The position numbers and the translations under genes are program-made. A stretch of 64,000 nt of DNA, from assembly GCA_902363515.1 (NCBI GenBank), contig CABJAN010000001.1, forward strand, positions 62,001 to 126,000, read 5' to 3'. Below, piece by piece: positions 1 to 7,901 of this stretch; the first letter of the stretch is position 1, and each line of letters begins with the position of its first letter. Below the pieces are notes generated by a model. The model had not been told where the DNA came from and made no database searches. It saw only the letters and a list, made by a program, of their open reading frames with translations. This stretch comes from Bacillota bacterium (GTDB lineage Bacteria > Bacillota > Clostridia > Lachnospirales > Lachnospiraceae).

Positions 1-106
1 TTGGAAGATTAATAATGGCAGTTAGATTAATAATTTCCCTGCATACTGCCTGTTTAGTGGGATATTTTTCTTTTAACAGCTTAATCCAGATATCTCTGTC
101 CTTCAT
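1..106 (-). CDS. fbp: Fructose-1,6-bisphosphatase class III, N-terminal fragment at window edge
   Basis: Partial gene running off the left edge; only the first 35 codons are present. The translation begins MKDRDIWIKLL and continues through KYPTKQAVCREIINL to AIINLP, which matches the start of Firmicutes class III fructose-1,6-bisphosphatase, where the next residues are usually KGTEHF. That enzyme removes the 1-phosphate of fructose-1,6-bisphosphate in gluconeogenesis. The ATG is preceded by GAGGATAAGAAGTAT, a reasonable ribosome binding site. It lies 13 bp after the oxidase stop codon in the same direction, so the two may be cotranscribed. Identification is from recalled family sequence. Confidence 0.8.
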   Translation of the reverse strand, partial: MKDRDIWIKLLKEKYPTKQAVCREIINLTAIINLP

Positions 107-119
107 ATACTTCTTATCC

Positions 120-1139
120 TCATTCTTTCCAAATCATTTCCGGGCTGATTTCCTCTATGGAAAAAGCTCCGCACATTTTCATGGTATCAATAAGCTCTGC
201 ACCCAGCTTTTCTGCCAGTGCTTCTACACCGTCCTCCCCGCCTCCATAAACAGCAGTGACAAATGGTCTGGCTGCCAGAACTGCATCTGCGCCCATGGCA
301 AGGGCTTTAAACACATCAATGCCGGTGCGGATGCCTCCGTCTACTAAAATCTTCATATCCTTTCCAACAGCCTCCACAATGGACGGCAGCACTTCTGCTG
401 TGGCCGGACACTGATCCAACACTCTTCCCCCATGGTTAGATACCACAATTCCCTGTACCCCTGCTTCCAGAGCTTTTCTGGCTGCTTTTGGCGTCATAAT
501 TCCCTTCAGGATAAATGGTACTTCTGCCATTTTCACAATTTCCTTTAACTCTTCTACAGACTTGGAACCAGCAGGTGGATTTAAGTTCTGTAAAAACGGA
601 AGTCCTGCTGCATCAATATCCATGGCAATAGCAAAAGCACCTGACTCTTTTGCCAGTTCCATTTTTTCTCTTATAGTATTCATATCCCAGGGCTTGATGG
701 TGGGAATTCCCATGCCACCGCACCGCTTAATGGCTTTTGCTGCCTCCTCCATGACCTTAGGGTCTGTGCCATCTCCGGTAAATGCTGCAATACCGCTGTC
801 ATTACACCCAGCCACCAGGATTTCATTGTATTCCAAATCTGTATATTTATCTCCATAATGAAGTTTTACAGCTCCCACCGGTCCCGCAAACACCGGATAC
901 TTAAAGGATTTTCCAAACAGTTCAATCTCTGTACTTACTGGTTTCTGCTCACATATAGTGTCCATATTAATACAGATTTCCTGCCATTTTTCATAATTTC
1001 GTATGGCAACTGTCCCGGTTCCCTTTGCCCCTGGTCCCGGAATGGTATTTTTACAGACACGGCCATTGCATGTGCTGCAGGCTTTACAGTATGGCCCTAT
1101 ATTTTCCCTAGCATTTTTAATTACTTCCTGAAAATTCAT
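120..1139 (-). CDS. FMN-dependent alpha-hydroxy-acid oxidizing protein
   Basis: A 339-residue TIM-barrel flavoprotein of the FMN-dependent alpha-hydroxy-acid dehydrogenase family (lactate or glycolate oxidase/IDI-2 type). Diagnostic segments are VSNHGGR near residue 240, ILVDGGIRTGIDVFKAL and ALAMGADAV, which form the phosphate-binding end of the barrel and the catalytic histidine loop. The N-terminus has a cysteine cluster (CKACSTCNGRVC), common in the clostridial subgroup and perhaps binding a metal or cluster. The substrate cannot be read from sequence; lactate is only one option. The start is supported by AGGAG ahead of the ATG. Confidence 0.85.
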   Translation of the reverse strand: MNFQEVIKNARENIGPYCKACSTCNGRVCKNTIPGPGAKGTGTVAIRNYEKWQEICINMDTICEQKPVSTEIELFGKSFKYPVFAGPVGAVKLHYGDKYTDLEYNEILVAGCNDSGIAAFTGDGTDPKVMEEAAKAIKRCGGMGIPTIKPWDMNTIREKMELAKESGAFAIAMDIDAAGLPFLQNLNPPAGSKSVEELKEIVKMAEVPFILKGIMTPKAARKALEAGVQGIVVSNHGGRVLDQCPATAEVLPSIVEAVGKDMKILVDGGIRTGIDVFKALAMGADAVLAARPFVTAVYGGGEDGVEALAEKLGAELIDTMKMCGAFSIEEISPEMIWKE

Positions 1140-1181
1140 GTGTTGTTCTCCTTCGTGCTTCTTTCTGTTATATTTTTTATT

Positions 1182-1950
1182 TTACAACGATTTCGTGGAA
1201 TTATCCACCAAAAGCAGAATGTTTCTTGCTAACCGCTCAATATCTTTTGTCTGAATCACACTTTGTTCTGTCTCATAGGTTAAAATTAATTTTTCTCCCA
1301 CAAAAATATTGTTCCATTCTTCCGTTGTGTTCCCAATACATTTCATGTCTTGTTCTTTGTGACAGAACTGTAAAATCCGGATACACAATCCCAAATCCTG
1401 TAAGATACAGTGGATGTTCGTACTTATAGGGAATGTTGTGACTATAAAAATAATCCGCCAGAATCTTTTCTGACTTTGAGCGAACCCGCTCTCCACGCTC
1501 TGTATAAATAAATGGGTCTGTTTCTTTAAACCCTTTCCCTTGATATTCCTCTTTTAACCACTCATCAACTCTCTGTTTCCAGGTGGACTCTATGGGATGA
1601 ATCCATTTCTGACGGCCCGGATGTTCCTGCTCATAAATACCTTCGATTCCGTTATCATCATAACTGTCTGCAAGTCTTTTCACATACTGTAATCTTTTTT
1701 CTGCATATTCTAAGACTTTTTCATTATAAGTTTTTTGTGCCAGTTTTTGAATCAGGTCACCATTCTTTCTGGAAATATAAGTTCCATTCCCTTTATCTGT
1801 TATCTGATAATGATAGTAACTGATTCCGTTTCTGGAAGTTGATATTCTCAGACTTCCTGGTGGTGTATTTTCTAATTGCCTTTTCACATCTGCTATAATG
1901 TTTTCCAATCTTCCCTGTTCTTTTAATAATACTTCTTTCAATCCTGTCAT
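1182..1950 (-). pseudogene. Broken PD-(D/E)XK-type nuclease-like protein (internal deletion and frameshift)
   Basis: The first 225 codons (1950 down to 1273) encode an N-terminal helical region, then a PD-(D/E)XK-like core: RSKSEKILADYF with Glu161, YEHPL, YPDFTVL with Asp192, and YWEHNGRM with Glu207-His208. The family normally continues through about 20 residues to GEKLILTYET. Here that ending is in another frame (1182 to about 1310: GEKLILTYETEQ, then TKDIERLA), directly after GRMEQ, so codons were lost and the frame shifted. GGAGGG precedes the ATG at 1950. The intact function is not known to me; the fold suggests a DNA nuclease. It points away from, and lies next to, the 52-bp repeat array. 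Confidence 0.65.
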
Positions 1951-1999
1951 ATAAAATAGCCCTCCAATTTTTACTTTCAGTTGTTTTCCACATTTTCCT

Positions 2000-2420
2000 A
2001 ATTTCAGCCTACTTTTTCTGCCCTCAAATAGGCCAGAAAATCCTCCTTATGTATTTCCACCTATATTTTTATCAAATTTATAAGTTGTTTTTCTTTATCT
2101 TTTGTTTCCCACCTACTTTACCCAAGGTGTAAGTACGCCATAATTCTTCATTTGTATTTTCCACCTATTTGAGGTGCTTTTTTGTAGGCCACAAGAAGTC
2201 TTTTTCGATTTCCCACTTATTTAAGGAAATTTAAAGTAGGCCATCAGACACTTTTGGGGGTTCCCACCTACTTAGGGAGATTTCCGGTAGGCCACAAGAA
2301 ACTTTTTCTTACTTTCCACTTATTTTTCACACTAAGGATTCTCTGATTTACATTAAATTGATTTTTTGAACAGCTTTTCGATATGTCACAAGAATAAATT
2401 TAAGAATTTCCAGGTACTCC
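2000..2420. repeat. Array of about 7-8 degenerate ~52-bp direct repeats
   Basis: On the plus strand a motif like TTTCCCACCTACTT recurs with its CCTA/CTTA core near 2008, 2060, 2112, 2164, 2216, 2267 and 2319, that is every 51-52 bp. Half a period away a second motif, GTAGGCCACAAGAA, recurs near 2028 (degraded), 2133, 2184, 2236 and 2287, with a weak copy near 2382. GTAGG and CCTAC are inverted relative to each other, so every unit can fold into a hairpin with a short stem. Spacers are AT-rich and divergent. The array fills the gap between the nuclease-like pseudogene and the MFS gene; no ORF is credible within it. Confidence 0.75.
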
Positions 2421-2448
2421 GAAAGTATATACTCTCCCGAAGCACCTG
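2411..2448 (-). terminator. Hairpin downstream of the MFS gene
   Basis: CAGGT at 2411-2415 pairs with ACCTG at 2444-2448, with further pairing inside. It follows the MFS stop codon by about 20 bp on the minus strand. The run of T after it is weak, so termination is only probable. The left arm overlaps the last degenerate unit of the repeat array. Confidence 0.35.
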
Positions 2449-2468
2449 AATTTTTAAGAATACACTTT

Positions 2469-3728
2469 TTATCCTATACTTTCCTCCAGCCTGGATAAGT
2501 CTCTGGAGCCCATGGTAAGAAGAATACAAAGGCCAAACAGGGCAATATTAAACAGGAATGGAAGCCCTGGATTTACCTCAAACATCCAGCCAATGAGGCT
2601 TCCAAAGGGAACGGAAATACCAATCATTAACACATTATATAATGCATAAATTCTGGAACGTTCCTTTGGTTCTACATAATGTGCCATAAGGGCGTCTTTT
2701 CGTGGAATGATGACCGCATAGGCTGCTGCTTCCAAAATGGTATAACCCATGACCAGAAGCAGATTTTTCTCCGGTGTAAGCAAAAGAAGCAGGTGGCTTG
2801 CTATGTACATGAGAAATCCCACCAGAAATGAAACCTTCATTCTAAGCTTCTGAAACAGGTTCTGAAGCCCTATAACAAAGGCAAGCATCACCAGAGTCCT
2901 AAGAACCGGAAACACAGCCACCAGCTCATCCGACAAATGAATCTTTTCTGTCACATACAAAGAAAAGAAATTTGTGGTGGCAATCTGAATGATATTGGTA
3001 AGAGCCATCAAATACACCACCAGCCGCATTTTTCCAGACTTTATCATGGTAAGAAAGACCGTTCCATAACCTTTCATCATGGAGAAATAAGAAAGATTCT
3101 TTGTCTCTTCCATGCGCTTTTTCCCTACCTGAGTCTCACCCCCAAAATGATACAGCAGCAAAAACTTCGCCAGCATGGAAAGGGCTGCAATGAAATACAG
3201 CCAGCGCATCACCGGAACTACATCATATTTCCCTACCAAAATCACCGCCAGCGGTGAGAAAAACACAGATAACATCCCACACATCTGAATCAGAGTAAAG
3301 GCATTGGTAATGTGCTTTGGCGGACAATCCTCAATAAAAAGACAGTTCCAGGAAGTGTTAGTAATCTGGAAGGCAGCATTGACTGCTGCTGCCGTCAGAA
3401 ACCACCAGAAGTTCTGGGAAAAAGCCCAAATAAGACAGGGAACTGTCCAGCCAAGGGTATCAAAAATGACGGTAGCCTTTCTGCGCCCCATTTTATCGGT
3501 AATTACACCGCCAATCAAAGCGCAGAACATCTGCAGAATAAATCCAACGGTAACCGTAGTTCCGATTTCCACACTGCTAAGCCCCAGTTTCCTCATATAA
3601 AGGGTCTGAAAGGGCATAAACAGCGAATAGGGAATGAACCACAGAGGTTCTGTACAAATAGACCATTTGGGATTCCCCTTTAACTCCCGAAAGGTCTGAG
3701 CCAATACATGGTTTCGTAACTTTTGCAT
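2469..3728 (-). CDS. MFS transporter
   Basis: A 419-residue integral membrane protein with about 12 hydrophobic segments and the major facilitator signature GGVITDKMGRRK between helices 2 and 3. It is a proton-coupled or facilitated transporter in the cytoplasmic membrane; the substrate is unknown, and drug/metabolite efflux families look closest. No signal peptide. AAGGAG lies 13 bp before the ATG. It follows the S41 protease gene by 15 bp in the same direction, so they may share a transcript without a functional link. Confidence 0.8.
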   Translation of the reverse strand: MQKLRNHVLAQTFRELKGNPKWSICTEPLWFIPYSLFMPFQTLYMRKLGLSSVEIGTTVTVGFILQMFCALIGGVITDKMGRRKATVIFDTLGWTVPCLIWAFSQNFWWFLTAAAVNAAFQITNTSWNCLFIEDCPPKHITNAFTLIQMCGMLSVFFSPLAVILVGKYDVVPVMRWLYFIAALSMLAKFLLLYHFGGETQVGKKRMEETKNLSYFSMMKGYGTVFLTMIKSGKMRLVVYLMALTNIIQIATTNFFSLYVTEKIHLSDELVAVFPVLRTLVMLAFVIGLQNLFQKLRMKVSFLVGFLMYIASHLLLLLTPEKNLLLVMGYTILEAAAYAVIIPRKDALMAHYVEPKERSRIYALYNVLMIGISVPFGSLIGWMFEVNPGLPFLFNIALFGLCILLTMGSRDLSRLEESIG

Positions 3729-3743
3729 AGTGAAAAACTCTCC

Positions 3744-4943
3744 TTATTTCGATATACCCTTTACCACCTCAATAGCCTTCTGAAGCTGATTATCCTCCTC
3801 ATGAGTAATGCTTGTTTTCTGCTCCAGCCCTTCGGTTAATTCCACTTCCACATCCGGTGTAATTCCCGTTCCGTGGATGCAGCGGCCTTTCGGCGTGTAA
3901 TACTTGGCTGTTGTGGTTTTCACAGCGCTTCCGTCAGACAGAGGAATTACACTCTGAACAATCCCCTTTCCAAAGGTGGTAGTCCCTACAATGGTTCCAA
4001 TCTCATAATCCTGAATTGCCCCTGCAAAAATCTCTGAGGCGCTGGCACTGTTTCCATTCACCAGAACAGCCAGAGGCATATCAAGCTGATGTTTACCATC
4101 ACATTTTATTTCTTCCCGCTTTCCATCCTTATCCTCTGTATAAACAATCAGGCCCTCAGGCAGCATATCCTTTAGGATATCAGATACAGAAGTCAGAAGT
4201 CCTCCCGGATTTCCTCTCACGTCCACAATCAGACGCTCCATGCCTTCTTTTTTCAGATTTTTAAAGGCTTCCATATATTGTGGTTCTGTCTGTTCCGTAA
4301 ATTCATAAAGAGCAATATAACCAATATTGTCCTCCAGCATTTCAGATTCTACCACCGGAATATTCACTTCTTCCAAAGGAATATCAAACTCCAGATAATC
4401 CGCCTCTCCATCTCTTGCAATGGTAAGATGAGCTATTTCATCTTCAGAAGCTTTGATTTTATCCACTACTTCACTAAGTTCCATGCCTGCAATACTTTCA
4501 TTGTTCACAGCCACCAGAATATCTTCCGGCAAAAGCCCTGCCTTTGCTCCCGGCGCTGTCTCATAGCAACGAACCACCTTTACGGTGCCGGATTCCATGT
4601 TCATCTGCATCACAACTCCGATTCCCTTATAAGAACCGGTAGTCTCGGTGTTCAGTTCTTCATATTCCTCACTGGTGTAATATGCAGAATAAGGATCTCC
4701 CAGACTTGCCATCAGCCCTTTATACATCATGGACTCCATATCCTCTTTGTCCACTTCTCCTGTGTATTTCTTATCCACAATCCGCTCAATCAGCTTCGCT
4801 TTTTCCACAAAAGCATCTGTAACTGCCCCTTGATTGCGCTCCTTAGACTGAACCACATCGTAAACCTTGATTCCGGCTGTTCCAACTAATACAGTGACCA
4901 GAATCCCTGCCAAAAATCCCTTAAAAAATTTCTTCCGCTCCAT
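3744..4943 (-). CDS. S41 family carboxyl-terminal processing peptidase
   Basis: A 399-residue protease of the CtpA/CtpB type. An N-terminal signal anchor (about residues 8-27) places the enzyme outside the membrane. A PDZ domain follows (about 95-180, with GAKAGLLPEDIL), then the tail-specific protease core: VDVRGNPGGLL, NGNSASASEIFAGA with the catalytic serine, and TTFGKGIVQ with the catalytic lysine. A short C-terminal domain ends the protein. It sits just after ftsE-ftsX, an arrangement also seen near ctpB in Bacillus, which suggests a role in cell-envelope or spore-related proteolysis. Substrate unknown. Confidence 0.9.
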   Translation of the reverse strand: MERKKFFKGFLAGILVTVLVGTAGIKVYDVVQSKERNQGAVTDAFVEKAKLIERIVDKKYTGEVDKEDMESMMYKGLMASLGDPYSAYYTSEEYEELNTETTGSYKGIGVVMQMNMESGTVKVVRCYETAPGAKAGLLPEDILVAVNNESIAGMELSEVVDKIKASEDEIAHLTIARDGEADYLEFDIPLEEVNIPVVESEMLEDNIGYIALYEFTEQTEPQYMEAFKNLKKEGMERLIVDVRGNPGGLLTSVSDILKDMLPEGLIVYTEDKDGKREEIKCDGKHQLDMPLAVLVNGNSASASEIFAGAIQDYEIGTIVGTTTFGKGIVQSVIPLSDGSAVKTTTAKYYTPKGRCIHGTGITPDVEVELTEGLEQKTSITHEEDNQLQKAIEVVKGISK

Positions 4944-4983
4944 TTTTTCTGCTCCTAATTCTCCTGATTTTATATATGGAAAG

Positions 4984-5017
4984 GGACTGTCGCATTAAGC
5001 ATCATGCAACAGTCCCT
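4984..5017 (-). terminator. Inverted repeat between ftsX and the S41 protease gene
   Basis: GGGACTGT at 4984-4991 is complementary to ACAGTCCC at 5010-5017, giving a stable stem with inner GCAT/ATGC pairing. It lies right after the ftsX stop. The following T-run is short (CCCTTTCC), so it may be an incomplete terminator or an RNA processing site. Confidence 0.5.
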
Positions 5018-5026
5018 ATCATAGTT

Positions 5027-5938
5027 TTACACTCTTAAGTGTTTTCTGATAGAGAAGATACTTCCGAAAAGTCCGATACCAACTCCCAGTCCAATTCCTA
5101 CCGGAATCAGGAATTGGAATACAGTCCACACATCCAAAAATTGCAGGAAATTACCAATAACACTAAATTTGGAAATAATATAGCCAATGGCTTTATCATA
5201 CATCACATAAAGTACACCCAGAGGAAGAGCCGCTCCTATAGCGCCTAACAAAATACCCTCCAGAACAAAGGGTGACCTTACGAAAAAGTCTGTAGCTCCA
5301 ATCAGCTTCATAATACCGATTTCTTCCTGACGGATAGAAATACCCATGGTAATGGTATTGCTGATAAGGAAAAAGGCTACTGCAAGTAAAATCAGAATAA
5401 TTGCCACTGAAACATAAGCAATCAGCTTATTAAAGGTGGATAAGGTATCTGCCGCCTGTTTCGAATGTTCTACTTTACGAACGCCATCCAGACCTTCAAT
5501 ATATTTTACCAGATCAGCCTGGTCTTCTACATTTTTCAGATAAACATCATAACGGGCTGAGTTTGCAAGAGGATTATCCTGGTCTTTAAATCCATCCGCC
5601 ATGTCCTCATCTCCGTCCAGGTAAATTTCCTTATACTCATCCCATGCTTCATCTGCAGAAATATATTTCATCTTCGATACTTCCGGACGCTTATCAATCT
5701 CAGAGCCGATTTGGTCTATCTGCTCCTGCTTGGTTCCTTCATCAAAATAAACAATCACTGCAACCCCTTCTTCTGCTGAATGAACAATATAGCGGAAGTT
5801 CATCAACAGGGAAAGAAACAGTCCGAATAAAAAGATACATGCAGACATGGTCGCAATGGATGCCAGGGAAAATCTCAGGTTACGCCAGATATTTTTAAAT
5901 CCCTGTTTTAATATGTATGCAATGGTACTAATTCTCAT
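5027..5938 (-). CDS. ftsX: Cell division protein FtsX (permease-like subunit)
   Basis: A 303-residue protein with the FtsX layout: cytoplasmic N-terminus with FKNIWRNLRFSLASIATM, a first membrane helix (about 22-45), an extracellular domain with the paired SEIDKRPEVSKMKYIS and GLDGVRKVEHS segments, and three C-terminal helices with the NTITMGISIRQEEIGIMKLIGA coupling region. With FtsE it forms an ABC-type complex that switches on peptidoglycan hydrolases rather than transporting a solute. It overlaps ftsE by 11 bp, indicating translational coupling. Confidence 0.95.
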   Translation of the reverse strand: MRISTIAYILKQGFKNIWRNLRFSLASIATMSACIFLFGLFLSLLMNFRYIVHSAEEGVAVIVYFDEGTKQEQIDQIGSEIDKRPEVSKMKYISADEAWDEYKEIYLDGDEDMADGFKDQDNPLANSARYDVYLKNVEDQADLVKYIEGLDGVRKVEHSKQAADTLSTFNKLIAYVSVAIILILLAVAFFLISNTITMGISIRQEEIGIMKLIGATDFFVRSPFVLEGILLGAIGAALPLGVLYVMYDKAIGYIISKFSVIGNFLQFLDVWTVFQFLIPVGIGLGVGIGLFGSIFSIRKHLRV

Positions 5939-6614
5939 TCAGATATTCACCTTCTTGTTCATCACTTACAATGACGCCTTTCTTCATTGTGACAACGCGT
6001 TTTTTAAACGCATTTACAATTTCTCTGTTGTGAGTAACTACAAGGACTGTGGTTCCTCTCTGGTTGATTTCCTCTAATAACTTCATAATTTCAAAAGAGT
6101 TCTTAGGGTCAAGATTACCCGTAGGCTCGTCTGCCAGCAGAATGTTTGGTCTGTTTACCAGCGCTCTGGCAAGAGCCACCCTCTGCTGTTCACCACCGGA
6201 AAGCTGATCCGGTTTTGATTTATACTTTTCTGCCAGTCCAACCAGGGTAAGCACTTCCGGCACCCGCTTTTTAATAATACGGGTGGGGCGCTGAATCACC
6301 CTCTGGGCAAAAGCAACATTTTCATATACATTTCTGTCTCTGAGCAGTCGGAAATCCTGGAACACAACACCCACTCCCCTACGGTATTTTGCCACTTTTC
6401 TCCGACGCAGTTTATTCAGTTCCTGGCCATTTACGGTAATCGTGCCGCTGGTAGGATCCAACTCCTTTAAAAGCAGTTTAATCAGGGTTGATTTCCCGGA
6501 ACCGCTGTTTCCTACAATAAACACGAATTCACCCTTCTCTACGTGAAGATTCATATGGTCAATGGCCGGCTGACCCTTGCTATATGATTTACTCACGTCT
6601 TTTAAATCAATCAT
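5928..6614 (-). CDS. ftsE: Cell division ATP-binding protein FtsE
   Basis: A 228-residue ABC ATPase: Walker A GNSGSGKST near residue 36, Q-loop VVFQDFRLL, signature LSGGEQQRVALARAL, Walker B ILLADEPTGNLD and the switch histidine in VVTHNRE. It is the cytoplasmic energy subunit for FtsX, encoded immediately downstream with overlap. GGAGG precedes the ATG. Length and motifs are normal. Confidence 0.95.
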   Translation of the reverse strand: MIDLKDVSKSYSKGQPAIDHMNLHVEKGEFVFIVGNSGSGKSTLIKLLLKELDPTSGTITVNGQELNKLRRRKVAKYRRGVGVVFQDFRLLRDRNVYENVAFAQRVIQRPTRIIKKRVPEVLTLVGLAEKYKSKPDQLSGGEQQRVALARALVNRPNILLADEPTGNLDPKNSFEIMKLLEEINQRGTTVLVVTHNREIVNAFKKRVVTMKKGVIVSDEQEGEYLNEN

Positions 6615-6654
6615 AATAACCTCCTGTTTTCATAAAACAATCGTTAAGACTTTT

Positions 6655-7743
6655 TTAATAATCCAGTGTCTCCATGTACTTCATGTATTTTACTACCATC
6701 AGGGCAATTTTAAAGGTAATGGCATCTTCAAAGACGCGCAAATCCAGCCCGGTGCTTTTCTGCAGCTTATCCAGTCTGTACACCAGGGTATTTCTGTGTA
6801 TAAACAACTGTCTGGACGTTTCTGATACATTCAGGCTGTTTTCAAAGAACTTGTTAATCGTGGTAAGTGTCTCCTCGTCAAAGTCATCCGGAGAATGTGT
6901 ATCAAAAATTTCCCGGATAAACATTTTACAAAGGGGAATAGGAAGCTGGTAAATCAGACGTCCGATTCCCAGAGAACTGTATGCAATCACATCTCTGTCT
7001 CCAAAGAAAATCTTACCTACATCCAATGCCATCTTTGCTTCTTTATAAGAACGTGACACTTCTTTTAATTCTTTCACAATGGTACCATATGCAATGTGGG
7101 TTTTTCCGTCTCTTTCTACCCCAAGAGTAGATAAAATGGTATTTGCTGCTTTTTCCAGCTGCACATAAGTATCTGTAGGCGCCAGTTCCTTTACAATAAT
7201 AATGTTCTTCTCATCAACTGCAGTGACAAAATCACCGGATTTACCGCCCAGAAGATTTTTCACATTCTCTAAAGAGCCATAGTCTTTCTCCTGGTTTGTT
7301 TCCAGTATATAAACAACCCTTCTCACATCCACTTCAATATGAAGTTTTTTTGCCCTGTTATGGATATCCACTAACAACAGGTTGTCCAGCAATAAGTTTT
7401 TGATAAAGTTATCTTTGTTAAAGCGTTCCTTATATGCAGTAAGAAGTCCCTGAATCTGGAATACCACCAGTTTGCCCAGGGTATACGCATCATCTGCTGT
7501 ACTGTCCATAATCAGAACATATTCCAACTGATGATTATCATAAATCTTAAAATACTGGTTGCCCCTCACCACCTGGCTGTCCGCCTGGGAATTGGCAAAG
7601 GCTGCTGCTTCTTCCTGTCCGCATACGTTATTGGCAAATGTAGATGCCAATACCTTTCCTTCCATATCAGTAATGCAAAAATCTGTCCTTGAAATTCCTT
7701 TCAGCCCATCAAGGGTACTTTGGAGTATCTGGTTTGATATCAT
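6655..7743 (-). CDS. PucR/CdaR-family transcriptional regulator
   Basis: A 362-residue regulator. The N-terminal part (NQILQSTLDGL, DFCITDMEGKVLAST) resembles the putative sugar-diacid recognition domain of CdaR; the middle looks like a GGDEF-related/PucR region; the C-terminus (about 300-350) has the PucR helix-turn-helix, LNVSETSRQLFIHRNTLVYRL. An in-frame ATG 18 bp upstream exists, but AAGGAG seven bases before the chosen ATG favours this start. It may activate genes in response to a carboxylic acid, but no such operon is next to it. Confidence 0.75.
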   Translation of the reverse strand: MISNQILQSTLDGLKGISRTDFCITDMEGKVLASTFANNVCGQEEAAAFANSQADSQVVRGNQYFKIYDNHQLEYVLIMDSTADDAYTLGKLVVFQIQGLLTAYKERFNKDNFIKNLLLDNLLLVDIHNRAKKLHIEVDVRRVVYILETNQEKDYGSLENVKNLLGGKSGDFVTAVDEKNIIIVKELAPTDTYVQLEKAANTILSTLGVERDGKTHIAYGTIVKELKEVSRSYKEAKMALDVGKIFFGDRDVIAYSSLGIGRLIYQLPIPLCKMFIREIFDTHSPDDFDEETLTTINKFFENSLNVSETSRQLFIHRNTLVYRLDKLQKSTGLDLRVFEDAITFKIALMVVKYMKYMETLDY

Positions 7744-7866
7744 GGTGTCTCCTTCTTTCATTATATAGTTTTTTATCTGTTATCTAGTTACAAAATCCCA
7801 TAAAAACAAAAACCCTACTCTATATTTTAATACAAAATAGGAAAAAAGGAAAGAGCAAACGCAAAA

Positions 7867-7895
7867 TATTACATCTTTTTTTCAAAAATGTAATA
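7867..7895 (-). terminator. Inverted repeat after the VWA gene
   Basis: TATTACAT (7867-7874) and ATGTAATA (7888-7895) form a perfect 8-bp stem just behind the VWA gene stop, with TTTT after it on the minus strand. Weak AT-only stem, but the position fits a terminator. Confidence 0.45.
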
Positions 7896-7901
7896 CTTTA
7901 T

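Noticed and set aside
2000..2420. CRISPR array
   Set aside because: The repeated segments are only 12-14 bp and degenerate, spaced in two alternating classes; no cas gene is present and no leader is evident.
4278..4889. 203-codon plus-strand frame opposite the S41 protease gene
   Set aside because: Antisense shadow; composition is Phe/His/Cys-rich nonsense with no motif.
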